From NCBI RefSeq assembly GCF_012927275.1, contig NZ_JABBGG010000017.1:1-53704 (forward strand): a stretch of 53,704 bases of DNA. Reading direction: 5' to 3'. Shown piece after piece: positions 20,113 through 29,930 of this stretch. How positions within the stretch are numbered: position 1 is the stretch's first letter; each line of letters starts with the position of its first letter. Source of the stretch: Massilia polaris (GTDB lineage: Bacteria; Pseudomonadota; Gammaproteobacteria; Burkholderiales; Burkholderiaceae_D). The notes below the pieces were generated by a model. It saw only the letters and a list, made by a program, of their open reading frames with translations. It ran no database searches and was not told the DNA's origin. Position numbers and translations under genes: made by a program.

Positions 20113-21067
20113 ACGTCACTATCCGTTCCAGCACAAACAGCGCAATCAGCGCCATGGTCAGCATGTCGCGCAGCGCGCGCGTGCCGGACCCGAGCGGCGC
20201 TGACGGGTCGGCCGCCAGTACCTGCGGCGCGGCGATATAAGGCACCGGCGGATAATGCAGCCGCTGCCAGTCTTCAAACAGGCGGCGCGCCGCAGCGGCG
20301 TCCTTCGGCGGCCACTTAGCCGAGGTCCACAACCGTCCGCGCGCGCTGTCCGCATAACGCAAGCCCTCAATCAGCTTTGCGTTCTTCAATTCAGGGAATG
20401 CAGTCGCATCGCCGACCCACCACAGAGGGGCACGCAAGCTTGCAGGCGGTGCTTCCGGTACGTCCCAGATGACCAGTTCCGGCTTGACGTCCGTGGCATC
20501 GACGATCAGGTAGCGCTGCGGTCCGGCGGGCGCAGCGAACAGCGCGCGCCATTCCCCTGCGCGCTTGCTCACGATGGCGACGCGGTGCTCGCTCTTCGCC
20601 AACGGCACCGGCTTCGCGCGCAACTCGACCTGATGGCGGAACCGCGGCTTCTCAGCCGGCATCGGCACGGCGCCAAGCACAATCACTTTCGCGTCGCCCA
20701 GCCATTCACGTTCATGCTGGCCGAACCACACCAACGGATCGCCGGCGACGTCGATCCTGCTGAAACCGGATGCATCAACCTGCTGCTGCGCCCACGCCGG
20801 GTCGGTGCCGGCCCTGACAAGCACGCTGTCGCCGCGCCACGGAATAGCGGGATCCGCCAGCCAGGCGATCAGGCAAGCCAGCAACAGGCAGCGCAACAGC
20901 AGCAGGAAGCGGTCGACCCACTGCCACACGCGCTGCTGCTGCGGGTCTGAGCGGGGCAGGAAGCGCGCGGTCGCCAGCGGCAGTGCCTTGACGCGCTCGC
21001 GCTTCTGCCGGTGCCACCAGATCGGCAGCAGCAGGACCGGCAGCGCCACCCACCACAGGCTGGTCAT
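20096..21067 (-). CDS. BatA-N-like inner-membrane protein
   Basis: The 323-residue protein starts MTSLWWVALPVLLLPIWWHR, followed by RFLLLLRCLLLACLIAWLADP, the paired helices of the N-terminal domain of aerotolerance (BatA/BatB) proteins. A C-terminal helix (MLTMALIALFVLERIVTYARKR) closes it. The middle lacks a MIDAS (DxSxS) motif, so it is not a full BatA with VWA domain. It starts within the stop of DUF58 (four-base overlap). In related clusters such proteins anchor VWA partners in the membrane; here that role is inferred from context. Confidence 0.78.
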   Translation of the reverse strand: MTSLWWVALPVLLLPIWWHRQKRERVKALPLATARFLPRSDPQQQRVWQWVDRFLLLLRCLLLACLIAWLADPAIPWRGDSVLVRAGTDPAWAQQQVDASGFSRIDVAGDPLVWFGQHEREWLGDAKVIVLGAVPMPAEKPRFRHQVELRAKPVPLAKSEHRVAIVSKRAGEWRALFAAPAGPQRYLIVDATDVKPELVIWDVPEAPPASLRAPLWWVGDATAFPELKNAKLIEGLRYADSARGRLWTSAKWPPKDAAAARRLFEDWQRLHYPPVPYIAAPQVLAADPSAPLGSGTRALRDMLTMALIALFVLERIVTYARKR

Positions 21068-21948
21068 GCGCGCCCCGCCTGGCGTAACCAGGCGCGCAAT
21101 ACCGACGCCACCGGATCTTCAATGCATGCGGACTGCGCGCGGATGTCGTGCTTGCGCCATTCCGCGTTCACCGTCGCGAAGTGTTCATCGCGGCGGCGCC
21201 GGTATTCGGCCTGCGCCTCGGGACCGAAGCGGAACACGCCTTCGCCCTGCTCCGGGTCGCGGTACGATTTGTTCGCCGGGAAGCTGGCTTCGACCTCGGC
21301 CCGGGTTTGCAGGCACAGCGCGCGCACGTCATGCTGCATGTGCCGCAGGCGCAGCAGCGCATCGGTCATCGGCGACGGGAAGTCGAGGAAGTCGCTGACC
21401 GCGCACACCAGGCTTGGCGAACGTGCGAAATGCAGGCTGGCGCGCAGCGTCTCCGCTGGCGGCAGCTCGCCGGATGCCTCGGCCCGCGACAGCTGCGCCA
21501 GCACGCGGTGCATCTGGCGCGGTCCGCGCGCGGCGGGCGTAAAATTGACCCGGCCATTTGAAAGTACGACGAGCCCAAAGGCGTCGCCCTGCCGCTGCGC
21601 GACTGCGGCGACGCAGGCCAGCACGGTTCGCGCGTACCAGAGCTTGTCGACGGTGGGCATCGCCAGGCTGGCCTCGGCCATGCTTGCGCTTGCGTCGAGC
21701 CACAGCCAGACGGCTACATGGCTGTCGCGCTCCGCCTCGCGGACGTAGTAACGGTCGGCGCGCGCCAGCAGCTTCCAGTCCACCCGGCGCCACTCGTCCC
21801 CGGGCGCGTAGGCCCGGTATTCCGAAAATTCGACGCCCGCCCCGCGCTCGCGCCCGGCGTGGATGCCGTGGCCGAGCCCCGCGAGGACGTAGCGGATGAT
21901 CAGGTCGAGGTCATTGGTTTGCGCAAGCTGCGCAGGCGTGGCCAGCAT
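21064..21948 (-). CDS. DUF58 protein with MIDAS motif
   Basis: DUF58 proteins are VWA-related partners of MoxR ATPases, thought to help assemble or activate protein complexes. The 294-residue protein has the family hallmark GVEFSEYRAYAPGDEWRRVD at about 38-57 and a metal-ion-dependent adhesion site DASAS (D85, S87, S89) in WLWLDASASM. No transmembrane helix or signal peptide is evident, so it is probably cytoplasmic. It follows moxR by seven bases and overlaps the BatA-N-like gene by four. It is the only clear MIDAS protein of the operon. Confidence 0.9.
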   Translation of the reverse strand: MLATPAQLAQTNDLDLIIRYVLAGLGHGIHAGRERGAGVEFSEYRAYAPGDEWRRVDWKLLARADRYYVREAERDSHVAVWLWLDASASMAEASLAMPTVDKLWYARTVLACVAAVAQRQGDAFGLVVLSNGRVNFTPAARGPRQMHRVLAQLSRAEASGELPPAETLRASLHFARSPSLVCAVSDFLDFPSPMTDALLRLRHMQHDVRALCLQTRAEVEASFPANKSYRDPEQGEGVFRFGPEAQAEYRRRRDEHFATVNAEWRKHDIRAQSACIEDPVASVLRAWLRQAGRA

Positions 21949-21955
21949 GAATCGC

Positions 21956-22962
<1,007 letters not shown>

Positions 22963-22966
<4 letters not shown>

Positions 22967-23583
22967 GCTCCCAATGCGTACTGAATAATATTGACTGCAA
23001 AGCGCGTGTTGTCGATCGCCAGGAAGCGCTTGTTACGGAAGTCGTAGTCCCACTCGCAGCCGTAGTCCTTGTTCGAATACAGCACCCGCACGCGGCCGTT
23101 GAACTCGATCGCCTTCAGGTAATCGTGCACAAGGTCGTCACCCCAGCCATTGAGCTCGACGCCGGTATTCGGCGGGCCGTCGAATTCGAAGAAGCTCGAA
23201 TAGATGCGGTGGTTGTTCGGGATCTTGTGCAGCGCCTTGGGCCCGAACATGCGCGCCAGCTCGGCTTCGAACGATTTGGCGAACAGCCCGTCGACGTCGT
23301 GATTGCAGTCGTCGACGAACACAAAGCCGCCGCCGCGCACGTAGCGCTCGAAGTTCTTGCGCTCGGCCGGCGAGAACTGCACCAGCTTGTGCCCTGCCAG
23401 GTAGCAGAACGGCGCTTCCAGCATCTTCGGATCGGACAGCGCAACCACGCGTTCGACGGGATCAACCCGCAAGGTGGTGTATTCCACCAGCGAGTTGAGC
23501 ACGTTGCTGGGCATGCGGATGTCCACGTCCCAGTCGCCCGAGTCGTACATCAGGCGCGTGAAGTAGAAATCGTAGCTCGCCAT
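22963..23583 (-). CDS. DUF4159 domain protein
   Basis: The 206-residue protein is a stand-alone DUF4159 domain, recognised from LVEYTTLRVDPVERVV, FCYLAGHKLVQFSPAERKNF, the GGGFVFVDDCNHD strand and turn, and FEAELARMFGPKALHKIP. The fold is related to class-I glutamine-amidotransferase-like domains, without an obvious catalytic triad. In many bacteria this domain is the C-terminal part of a BatA-N membrane protein; here it is separate from the BatA-N-like gene. No signal peptide. It is 11 bases after the second TldE gene and overlaps moxR by four. Confidence 0.85.
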
Positions 23584-23594
23584 CCCTTACCTGT

Positions 23595-24929
23595 TTAAAC
23601 CGCGTCGGACAGCGACGTGAAGTTGAAGTCGCGGATCTTCATCGGCGGCAGCACCATCTGGAATCTTCCTTCGCCGCCCATGACGACCGGCTTGCCAAGT
23701 TCGTCGACGTTGTTCAGCATCGACACCGGGCTTTCGTTGAAGCGGAAATTCTTCACCGGATGCTTGATCTTGCCGTTTTCGACGTAGAAGGTGCCGTCGC
23801 GCGTCAGTCCCGTCAGCAGCAGCGACTGCGGATCGACCATGCGGATGTACCAGGTGCGCGTGACAACGATGCCCTTTTTGGTCGACGCGATCATCTCTTC
23901 CAGCGAGCGGGTGCCGCCGGCCATGATGATGTTGCCGTGGCGGCCCTTCGCTTCGACTCCCTGTTTCTGCGCCCAGAAGGGCGTGTAGTCGAGCGAAGCG
24001 ATGCGGCCGTCCTTGATAATGTCGGTACGTTCGCGCGGCAGCATCGACTCGTTGTCCCATGGGCGCACCGGTACATCCTTGTCCCACGGATCGGCCCAGA
24101 TGTTGACCTGTTCGTCGAACAGTTTTTCGCCCAGCCGGTTGCCGCCGCCCTTCTTCGACAGGAAGCTGCGGCCTTCGTCGGCCCGGCGGGCATCGAATGC
24201 GTTAAACATAAACCTGAGCAGGTCGGAAGTCGCCGCCGGCTCCAGGATGACCGTGTAGCGGCCCGGTTCCAGCGCCTTGGCGTCCACCGAACGCAGCGCC
24301 TTTTCGATCGCTACCTGCGATGCTTCGCGCGGGTCGAAGTTGCTGGCGTCGTTGACCGAACGCGTGACCCAGCCCGAACCGCGGCCGTCTTCGGTGCGCG
24401 CGGTGCAGGTGAAGCTCAGGTTGGTGAACTCCTGGTGGCCGAACACGCCGTTCGAGTTTGCGATGGTTTCAAAGCCGGTGGTGTCGGTGAAGAAGCCTGC
24501 CGTGACGAGCTTGTTCTTGCGGCCGGCGACGATGCTGTGCGACGCCACATCGGCGCGGAATGCCGGATCGATTGCGGCCGTCGAGGCGCGGAAGGTGTTC
24601 GATGGCTTAAACGCCTGCTTTCGGACCGCCGGCATGAACTCCGGGTTTTCCGGCGCCAGGCGTGCCACATCCTCGGCGCGGCGCACGGCTTTTTCCAGCG
24701 ACTTCTCGTCGAACTCGTTGATGGTCGCGGTGCCCTGGCGCTTGCCGAAAGCGACGCTGACCGTCAGCTCGGTGTTTTCGACCAGCCCTGCAGTCGATAC
24801 GCTGTTCTGAGCGTAACGGATGTTCCCGGTGCGCCCGCCGCTGATCGTCACGCGGCATTCATCGGCCTTCGAGAATCCGAGCACGCGGTCGCAGATGCGC
24901 TTTGCTTCTTCCTGGTTCAGCTGTTTCAT
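23595..24929 (-). CDS. TldE/PmbA-family protein (second copy)
   Basis: TldE is the partner of TldD in a heterodimeric zinc protease that cleaves unfolded peptides, for example microcin B17 precursor and CcdA in E. coli. The 444-residue protein starts MKQLNQEEAKRICDRVLGFS and has the TldD/PmbA fold with GRTGNIRYAQNSVSTAGLVE at about 31-50 and LLLTGLTRDGTFYVENGKI near the C-terminus. It lacks the HExxxH motif, as expected for the E subunit. No signal peptide is visible. It follows the second TldD by eight bases and strongly resembles the TldE copy at 26594-27931 (about 70-80% by eye). Confidence 0.92.
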   Translation of the reverse strand: MKQLNQEEAKRICDRVLGFSKADECRVTISGGRTGNIRYAQNSVSTAGLVENTELTVSVAFGKRQGTATINEFDEKSLEKAVRRAEDVARLAPENPEFMPAVRKQAFKPSNTFRASTAAIDPAFRADVASHSIVAGRKNKLVTAGFFTDTTGFETIANSNGVFGHQEFTNLSFTCTARTEDGRGSGWVTRSVNDASNFDPREASQVAIEKALRSVDAKALEPGRYTVILEPAATSDLLRFMFNAFDARRADEGRSFLSKKGGGNRLGEKLFDEQVNIWADPWDKDVPVRPWDNESMLPRERTDIIKDGRIASLDYTPFWAQKQGVEAKGRHGNIIMAGGTRSLEEMIASTKKGIVVTRTWYIRMVDPQSLLLTGLTRDGTFYVENGKIKHPVKNFRFNESPVSMLNNVDELGKPVVMGGEGRFQMVLPPMKIRDFNFTSLSDAV

Positions 24930-24937
24930 ATTTTCCC

Positions 24938-26575
24938 TTAGCCGATCTTGCGCGCGGTGTTGATCACATTGACGCCGTTGAAGCGCGTCGTCGACGAGCC
25001 GTGCGATACCGCACTTACCTGGCTAGGCTGGCCTTTGCCGTCGAAGAAGGAACCGCCCATGCGCCAGTCGCGCTCATCGCAGATCGCGCTGCAGGCATTC
25101 CAGAATTCCTGGGTGTTCGACTGGTACGCCACGTCTTCGATCGGGCCGGTGATCTTGCCGTTCTTGATCTCGTAGTACATCTGGCCGCCGAACTGGAAAT
25201 TGTAGCGCTGCTGGTCGATCGAGTACGAACCGCGGCCCAGGATGTAGATGCCCTTCTTGACGTCCTTGACCATTTCGTCCGGCGTCAGGCGCTCCTTGCC
25301 TGCCGCGAGCGAGATGTTCGGCATGCGCTGGAACTGCACGCTGTCCCAGCTGTCCGCATAGGAGCAGCCGTGCGATTCTTTTTCGCCGATGATGTGGGCC
25401 TGGTCGCGCGTCGCCTGGTAGTTCACCAGCACGCCGTCCTTGATGATGTCCCAGCGCTTCGATGCTACACCTTCGTCGTCGTAGCCGACCGCGCCGAGCG
25501 AACCCGGAGTGGTTTTATCGGCGAAGAAGTTGACGCGCTCGGAGCCGAACTTGAATTTTTTGGTCTGCCACTTGTCGAGGGTGGCGAAGCTGGTGCCCGC
25601 GTAGTTGGCTTCGTAGCCGAGCACGCGATCGAGTTCGGTCGGGTGTCCAACCGATTCGTGGATCGTCAGGAACAGGTGTTCAGGGCTCAGCACGAGGTCG
25701 TACTTGCCTGGTTCGACGCTCCTGGCGGTGAGCTTCGCGCGCGCGTCGCGTCCGGCCGAACGAGCATCCTCGATGATGTCGTACGATTTGGTGTACAGGG
25801 TCGTGACGCCCCCTGCGGCCATGACCTTGTCTTCCTTGCGCGCGTCGAAGTATTCGTAGCCCATGCCCACTGGCGCGGCGAGGCTGTCGCGGGTGCGGAA
25901 CTTGTTGGTGGCCTTGTCGACCGCGGTCGCGGTGAACGGCGCCCACAGGCGATGGACGTCCTGGTCGATGTACGAACCGTCGGTCGATGCGAAGTACTTC
26001 TGCTGGTTGACCTGGAACAGGGTCGAGGTCATGAAGTTCGCGCCCGCATCCATGCCGGCCTTGTTCGCTGCGATCAGCATGTCCGCCTTCTCCTTGACCG
26101 GAACGGTGCGCCAGTCCTTCCTGTATGGCGTCGCCCAGCTTACCTCCCCCACGCCCTTGACCGGCGCCAGGCGCACAGGCTCGGACTGGAGCTTGGCGTT
26201 GGCCTTGGCGATGGCAACCGCCTGGCGCGCCGCATTGGCCACGCCATCGAGCGACAGGTCGTTGGTCGCCGCGAACCCGTAGGCGCCGCCCGCGATCACG
26301 CGCACGCCGACACCGGTCGACTCGGTGTTGACGACGTTCTCGACATTCAGGTCGCGGGTGGTGATGAACTGGTTCAGGTAGCGGCCAATGCGAACATCGC
26401 AGTAGCTGGCGCCGGCCTTGGTGGCAGAGTTCATCGCGGCGTCGGCCAGCGACTTCTTGAATGCGACCGCGACCGGGTTCATCAACTCTTCGGCAGCGAT
26501 GGCGTTGCCGAACACGGGAATCAGCATGGCGCCCGCGGCGCCGCTGCCGATTTTAAGGAAGGTACGTCGTTCCAC
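24938..26575 (-). CDS. TldD-family metalloprotease with Tat-like signal (second copy)
   Basis: Catalytic subunit of a TldD/TldE-type protease. The 545-residue protein begins MERRTFLKIGSGAAGAMLIP, a twin-arginine motif (RRTFLK) followed by a hydrophobic stretch and a probable signal-peptidase site near AIAA-E. The zinc motif HESVGH is at 306-311. A third ligand, Cys near the C-terminus in E. coli TldD, may be the Cys of SAICDERDW shortly before the conserved GQP. It is longer than E. coli TldD (481). It lies between the two TldE genes (18- and eight-base gaps). Export of a TldD protein is unusual for the family. Confidence 0.92.
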   Translation of the reverse strand: MERRTFLKIGSGAAGAMLIPVFGNAIAAEELMNPVAVAFKKSLADAAMNSATKAGASYCDVRIGRYLNQFITTRDLNVENVVNTESTGVGVRVIAGGAYGFAATNDLSLDGVANAARQAVAIAKANAKLQSEPVRLAPVKGVGEVSWATPYRKDWRTVPVKEKADMLIAANKAGMDAGANFMTSTLFQVNQQKYFASTDGSYIDQDVHRLWAPFTATAVDKATNKFRTRDSLAAPVGMGYEYFDARKEDKVMAAGGVTTLYTKSYDIIEDARSAGRDARAKLTARSVEPGKYDLVLSPEHLFLTIHESVGHPTELDRVLGYEANYAGTSFATLDKWQTKKFKFGSERVNFFADKTTPGSLGAVGYDDEGVASKRWDIIKDGVLVNYQATRDQAHIIGEKESHGCSYADSWDSVQFQRMPNISLAAGKERLTPDEMVKDVKKGIYILGRGSYSIDQQRYNFQFGGQMYYEIKNGKITGPIEDVAYQSNTQEFWNACSAICDERDWRMGGSFFDGKGQPSQVSAVSHGSSTTRFNGVNVINTARKIG

Positions 26576-26593
26576 TCTATTACTCCAAACTTT

Positions 26594-27931
26594 TTAAACT
26601 GCGTCGGACAGCGACGTGAAATTGAAATCGCGGACCTTCATTGGCGGAATCGCCATTGCGAAACGGCCTTCGTCGCGGCCGATGATCTGCGGCTTGCCGA
26701 TTTCCTCGATATTGTTCAGCATCGTGACCGGACTTTCGTTGAAGCGGAAGTTCTTGATCGGATACTTGATCTTGCCGTTCTCGATGTAGAAGGTGCCGTC
26801 GCGCGTCAGGCCGGTGAGCAGCACCGACTGCGGATCGACCATGCGGATGTACCAGGTGCGGGTGACCAGGATGCCCTTCTTGGTGCTGGCGATCAGGTCC
26901 GCGGTCGACTTGTCGGTACCGGCCATGATGATGTTGCCCGGTGCGCCGACGGCACGCACGCCCTGCTTCTTGGCCCAGAACGTCGAGTAATCGAGCGCCG
27001 CCACTTTGCCATCCTTGATCAGCGCCATGCGCTCGCGCGGCAGCATGTTCTGCGAATCCCACGGCAGCACAGGCACGTCCGGATTCCACGGATCGGCCCA
27101 GATGTTGACCTGCTGGTCGAACAGCTTTTCGCCCAGGCGGTTACCGCCGCCCTTTTTGGACAGGAAGCTGCGGCCTTCATCGGCGCGACGCGCATCGAAG
27201 CCGCCCATCATGACGGAGAGAAGTTCGGAGGTTGCGGCAGGCTCCAGGATCACTGTGTAGCGGCCTGGCTCCAGCGCTTTCGCCTCGACGGAGCGCAGCG
27301 CTTTTTCAATCGCCACGCTGGACGCTTCACGCACGTCGAAGCGCGATACGTCATTGGCGGAGCGGTTGACCCAGCCCGAACCGCGACCGTCTTCGGTGCG
27401 CACCGTGCAGGTGAAATCGAGGCCCGTTTCTTCCTGGTGTCCAAACACGCCGTTCGAATTGGCGATGGTCTCGAACGACGCGTTGTCGGTAAAGAAGCCC
27501 GCGGCGATCAGCTTGTTCTTGCGGCTCTCTTCAATGCTGTACGCCGCAGTCTGCGCGCGGAAGTCGGGATCGATGGCAGCCGTTTTCGCGCTGTACGTGC
27601 CGCTTGCCTTGAACGCATGCTTGCTCACTGCCGGCATGTACTCCGGGTTCTCGGGTGCGAGGCGCGCAAGGTCTTCAGCGCGGCGTACGACTTTTTCGAG
27701 CGACCTGTCGTCGAACTCGTTGATGGTCGCCGTGCCCTCTTTCTTGCCGAACGCGACCTGCACCACCAGCTGGGTGTCTTCGACCAGGCCCGCAGTCGAG
27801 ACGTTGTTGCGCGCATAACGGATGTTACCGGTGCGGCTGCCGCTCAGGGTCACGCTGCATTCGTCGGCTTTCGACATTGCCAGCACGCGGTCGCAAATAC
27901 GCTTGGTTTCTTCAGAATTCAGAAGTTTCAT
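26594..27931 (-). CDS. TldE/PmbA-family protein (first copy)
   Basis: Partner subunit for the upstream TldD. The 445-residue protein starts MKLLNSEETKRICDRVLAMS; the start follows the TldD stop by 13 bases. It has GSRTGNIRYARNNVSTAGLV and LLTGLTRDGTFYIENGKIKY as in the second copy, and no HExxxH. The N-terminus has no Sec or Tat signal, so periplasmic location would need co-export with the Tat-tagged TldD. The near match to the gene at 23595 points to tandem duplication of the whole D-E pair. Confidence 0.92.
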   Translation of the reverse strand: MKLLNSEETKRICDRVLAMSKADECSVTLSGSRTGNIRYARNNVSTAGLVEDTQLVVQVAFGKKEGTATINEFDDRSLEKVVRRAEDLARLAPENPEYMPAVSKHAFKASGTYSAKTAAIDPDFRAQTAAYSIEESRKNKLIAAGFFTDNASFETIANSNGVFGHQEETGLDFTCTVRTEDGRGSGWVNRSANDVSRFDVREASSVAIEKALRSVEAKALEPGRYTVILEPAATSELLSVMMGGFDARRADEGRSFLSKKGGGNRLGEKLFDQQVNIWADPWNPDVPVLPWDSQNMLPRERMALIKDGKVAALDYSTFWAKKQGVRAVGAPGNIIMAGTDKSTADLIASTKKGILVTRTWYIRMVDPQSVLLTGLTRDGTFYIENGKIKYPIKNFRFNESPVTMLNNIEEIGKPQIIGRDEGRFAMAIPPMKVRDFNFTSLSDAV

Positions 27932-27944
27932 GTTGGTCCTTGCC

Positions 27945-29582
27945 TTAGCCGATCTTGCGAGCGGTGTTGATGACGTTGATGCCGTTGAAGCGCGTGGTGC
28001 TCGATCCGTGCGAGACGGTGCTGACCTGTGATGGCTGGCCCTTGCCGTCGAAGAAGGAGCCGCCCATGCGCCAGTCGCGCTCATCGCAGATCGCCGAGCA
28101 CGCGTTCCAGAATTCCTGGGTGTTCGACTGGTATGCGACATCCTCGAGCTGCGCGCCGATCTTGCCGTCCTTGATTTCGTAGAACAGCTGGCCGCCGAAC
28201 TGGAAGTTATAACGCTGCTGGTCGATCGAGAAGGAACCGTCGCCAACGATGTAGATGCCCTTCTTGACGTCCTTGATCATCTCGTCCGGAGTCAGCTTCT
28301 TCTTGCCCGCTTCGAGCGAGATGTTCGGCATGCGCTGGAACTGCACGCTGCTCCAGCTGTCGGCATACGAACAGCCATGCGATTCTTTTTCGCCGATGAT
28401 GTGGGCCTGGTCGCGCGTGGCCTGGTAGTTGACCAGTATGCCGTCGCGGATGATGTCCCAGCGCTTGGTCGGCACGCCTTCGTCGTCGTAACCGACGGCG
28501 CCCAGCGATCCCGGCACCACTTTGTCGGCGACGATGTTGACGCGCTCGGAGCCGTACTTGAATTTCTTGGTCTGCCACTTGTCGAGGGTAGCGAAGCTGG
28601 TGCCTGCGTAGTTGGCTTCGTAGCCAAGCACGCGATCGAGTTCGGTCGGGTGGCCGACCGATTCGTGGATCGTCAGCCACATGTGCTCAGGCGAGAGCAC
28701 CAGGTCGTACTTGCCCGGCACGACCGACTTGGCAGTCAGCTTCTCCTTGGCCTGGCGGCCGCAGGCGCGCGCATCTTCGATCAGGTCATACGAATTCTTG
28801 TACAGCGTGCAGACGCCGCCTGCCGCCTTCAGCTTGTCTTCAGGACGCGCGTCGAGGTATTCGTAGCCCATGCCTACCGGCGACGACAGGCCCTGGCGCG
28901 AGCGGAATTTGTTGGTCGACTTGTCGACCGCGGTGGCGAACAGCGGCATCCACATGCGGTGCACGTCCTGGTCGATGTACGAGCCGTCGGTGGACGCGAA
29001 GTACTTCTGCTGGTTCACCTGGAACATCAGCGACTGCATGAAGCTTGCGCCGCCATCGAGGCCGGCCTTGTTCGCGGCGATCAGCAGTTCGGCTTTCTCC
29101 TTGATCGGAACGGCGCGCCAGTCCTTCTTGATCGGCGTTGCCCACTTCACTTCCCCGATGCCCTTGACCGGCGCGAGGCGCACCGGCTCGACCTGCAGCT
29201 TGGCGTTGGCCTTGGCGATCGCGACCGCCTGGCGCGCGGCGGCGGCGACCGAGTCCGGCGACATGTCGCTGGTCGCGGCGAAGCCGTAGGCGCCGTTGCA
29301 GATGACGCGCACGCCGACGCCTGCGGATTCGGTGTTGGTCACGTTTTCCACGTTCAGGTCGCGCGTGGTGATGAACTGGTTCAGGTAGCGGCCAATGCGT
29401 ACGTCGCAATAGCTCGCGCCCGCAGCGGTGGCGGCGTTAAGGGCCGTATCGGCCAGCGTCTTCTTGAATTTGTCTGCGAGAGGGCTGAGTAGTTCGTCAG
29501 CTGCGACAGCGTGCCCGAAAACCGGTACCAGCATCGTACCGAGGGCTAAGCCGCTGATGTTGAGGAAAGCGCGTCGTTCCAT
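27945..29582 (-). CDS. TldD-family metalloprotease with Tat-like signal (first copy)
   Basis: First gene of the ten-gene operon. With the start at 29582 the protein has 545 residues, exactly the length of its paralog at 24938. It begins MERRAFLNISGLALGTMLVP with a twin-arginine motif (RRAFLN) and ends the signal near AVAA-D. HESVGH lies at 306-311, the same positions as in the paralog. By eye the two TldD copies are about 75-80% identical, with differences concentrated in the signal peptide. An in-frame start further upstream is rejected because the Tat signal begins here. Transcription probably starts near 29711 from the sigma54 promoter. Confidence 0.92.
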   Translation of the reverse strand: MERRAFLNISGLALGTMLVPVFGHAVAADELLSPLADKFKKTLADTALNAATAAGASYCDVRIGRYLNQFITTRDLNVENVTNTESAGVGVRVICNGAYGFAATSDMSPDSVAAAARQAVAIAKANAKLQVEPVRLAPVKGIGEVKWATPIKKDWRAVPIKEKAELLIAANKAGLDGGASFMQSLMFQVNQQKYFASTDGSYIDQDVHRMWMPLFATAVDKSTNKFRSRQGLSSPVGMGYEYLDARPEDKLKAAGGVCTLYKNSYDLIEDARACGRQAKEKLTAKSVVPGKYDLVLSPEHMWLTIHESVGHPTELDRVLGYEANYAGTSFATLDKWQTKKFKYGSERVNIVADKVVPGSLGAVGYDDEGVPTKRWDIIRDGILVNYQATRDQAHIIGEKESHGCSYADSWSSVQFQRMPNISLEAGKKKLTPDEMIKDVKKGIYIVGDGSFSIDQQRYNFQFGGQLFYEIKDGKIGAQLEDVAYQSNTQEFWNACSAICDERDWRMGGSFFDGKGQPSQVSTVSHGSSTTRFNGINVINTARKIG

Positions 29583-29721
29583 AGTATCTCCAAATACTCC
29601 CGAGGGAAGCGGCGCGCCATGCATATGCCGGCCGCTCTTGTTGTAAGTACAGACATCCAGCGTAAATCGTTTGCCCGATAAAAGCAGCAGAAACCTTACC
29701 AGCAAAACCGCGAGTTGAACA

Positions 29722-29737
29722 CGCAATCTTTGTGCCA
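29722..29737 (-). promoter_or_regulatory. Sigma54 (-24/-12) promoter of the TldD/TldE-MoxR operon
   Basis: Read on the minus strand, TGGCACAAAGATTGCG matches TGGCAC-N5-TTGC perfectly, with GG and GC at the correct distance. The predicted start is near 29711, about 129 nt before the first TldD ATG. TGTCCG/CGGACA half-sites lie 72-114 bp upstream of that start. Confidence 0.8.
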
Positions 29738-29782
29738 CTTGCTAAGTTGTTGATTTCTTAAACCGGGGCCGTCCGATGCAGG

Positions 29783-29825
29783 TGTCCGGAGTGTCCGCGG
29801 CACTGTCCGGAACATGGCACGGACA
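29783..29825 (-). promoter_or_regulatory. Putative activator-binding cluster (TGTCCG half-sites)
   Basis: On the plus strand TGTCCG occurs at 29783, 29792 and 29804, and the inverse CGGACA at 29820-29825. The outer pair forms the interrupted palindrome CTGTCCG-N10-CGGACAG. The cluster spans about -72 to -114 of the leftward sigma54 start, the normal range of NtrC-type upstream sites, and shares its half-site with 5905-5925. It could also affect the divergent methyltransferase-like gene. Confidence 0.6.
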
Positions 29826-29930
29826 GTATGTACGAGCCTTCTTACGTATGCGTATTAGAATGTGCTTGACCGGCACCGGGGCTTGTCCGATGATCGCCGG
29901 TCGTTCAACCACCTTGGGAGACACTAAGAC

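Larger units (their letters stand above)
29583..29930. other. Divergent intergenic region TldD / methyltransferase-like gene
   Basis: These 348 bases hold the leftward sigma54 promoter, the TGTCCG cluster and the TldD leader. For the rightward gene a TAGAAT box at 29856-29861 has no recognisable -35 partner, compatible with an activator-dependent promoter. A further GTCCGA occurs at 29885-29890. No small gene is supported. Confidence 0.55.

Noticed and set aside
24902-27970. Very long open frame on the plus strand across the TldD/TldE genes, and similar long antisense frames over fusA, the efflux genes and others.
   Set aside because: High GC and codon bias of the real genes on the other strand create such frames; their translations are Arg/Val/Asp/His-rich with no recognisable domain.
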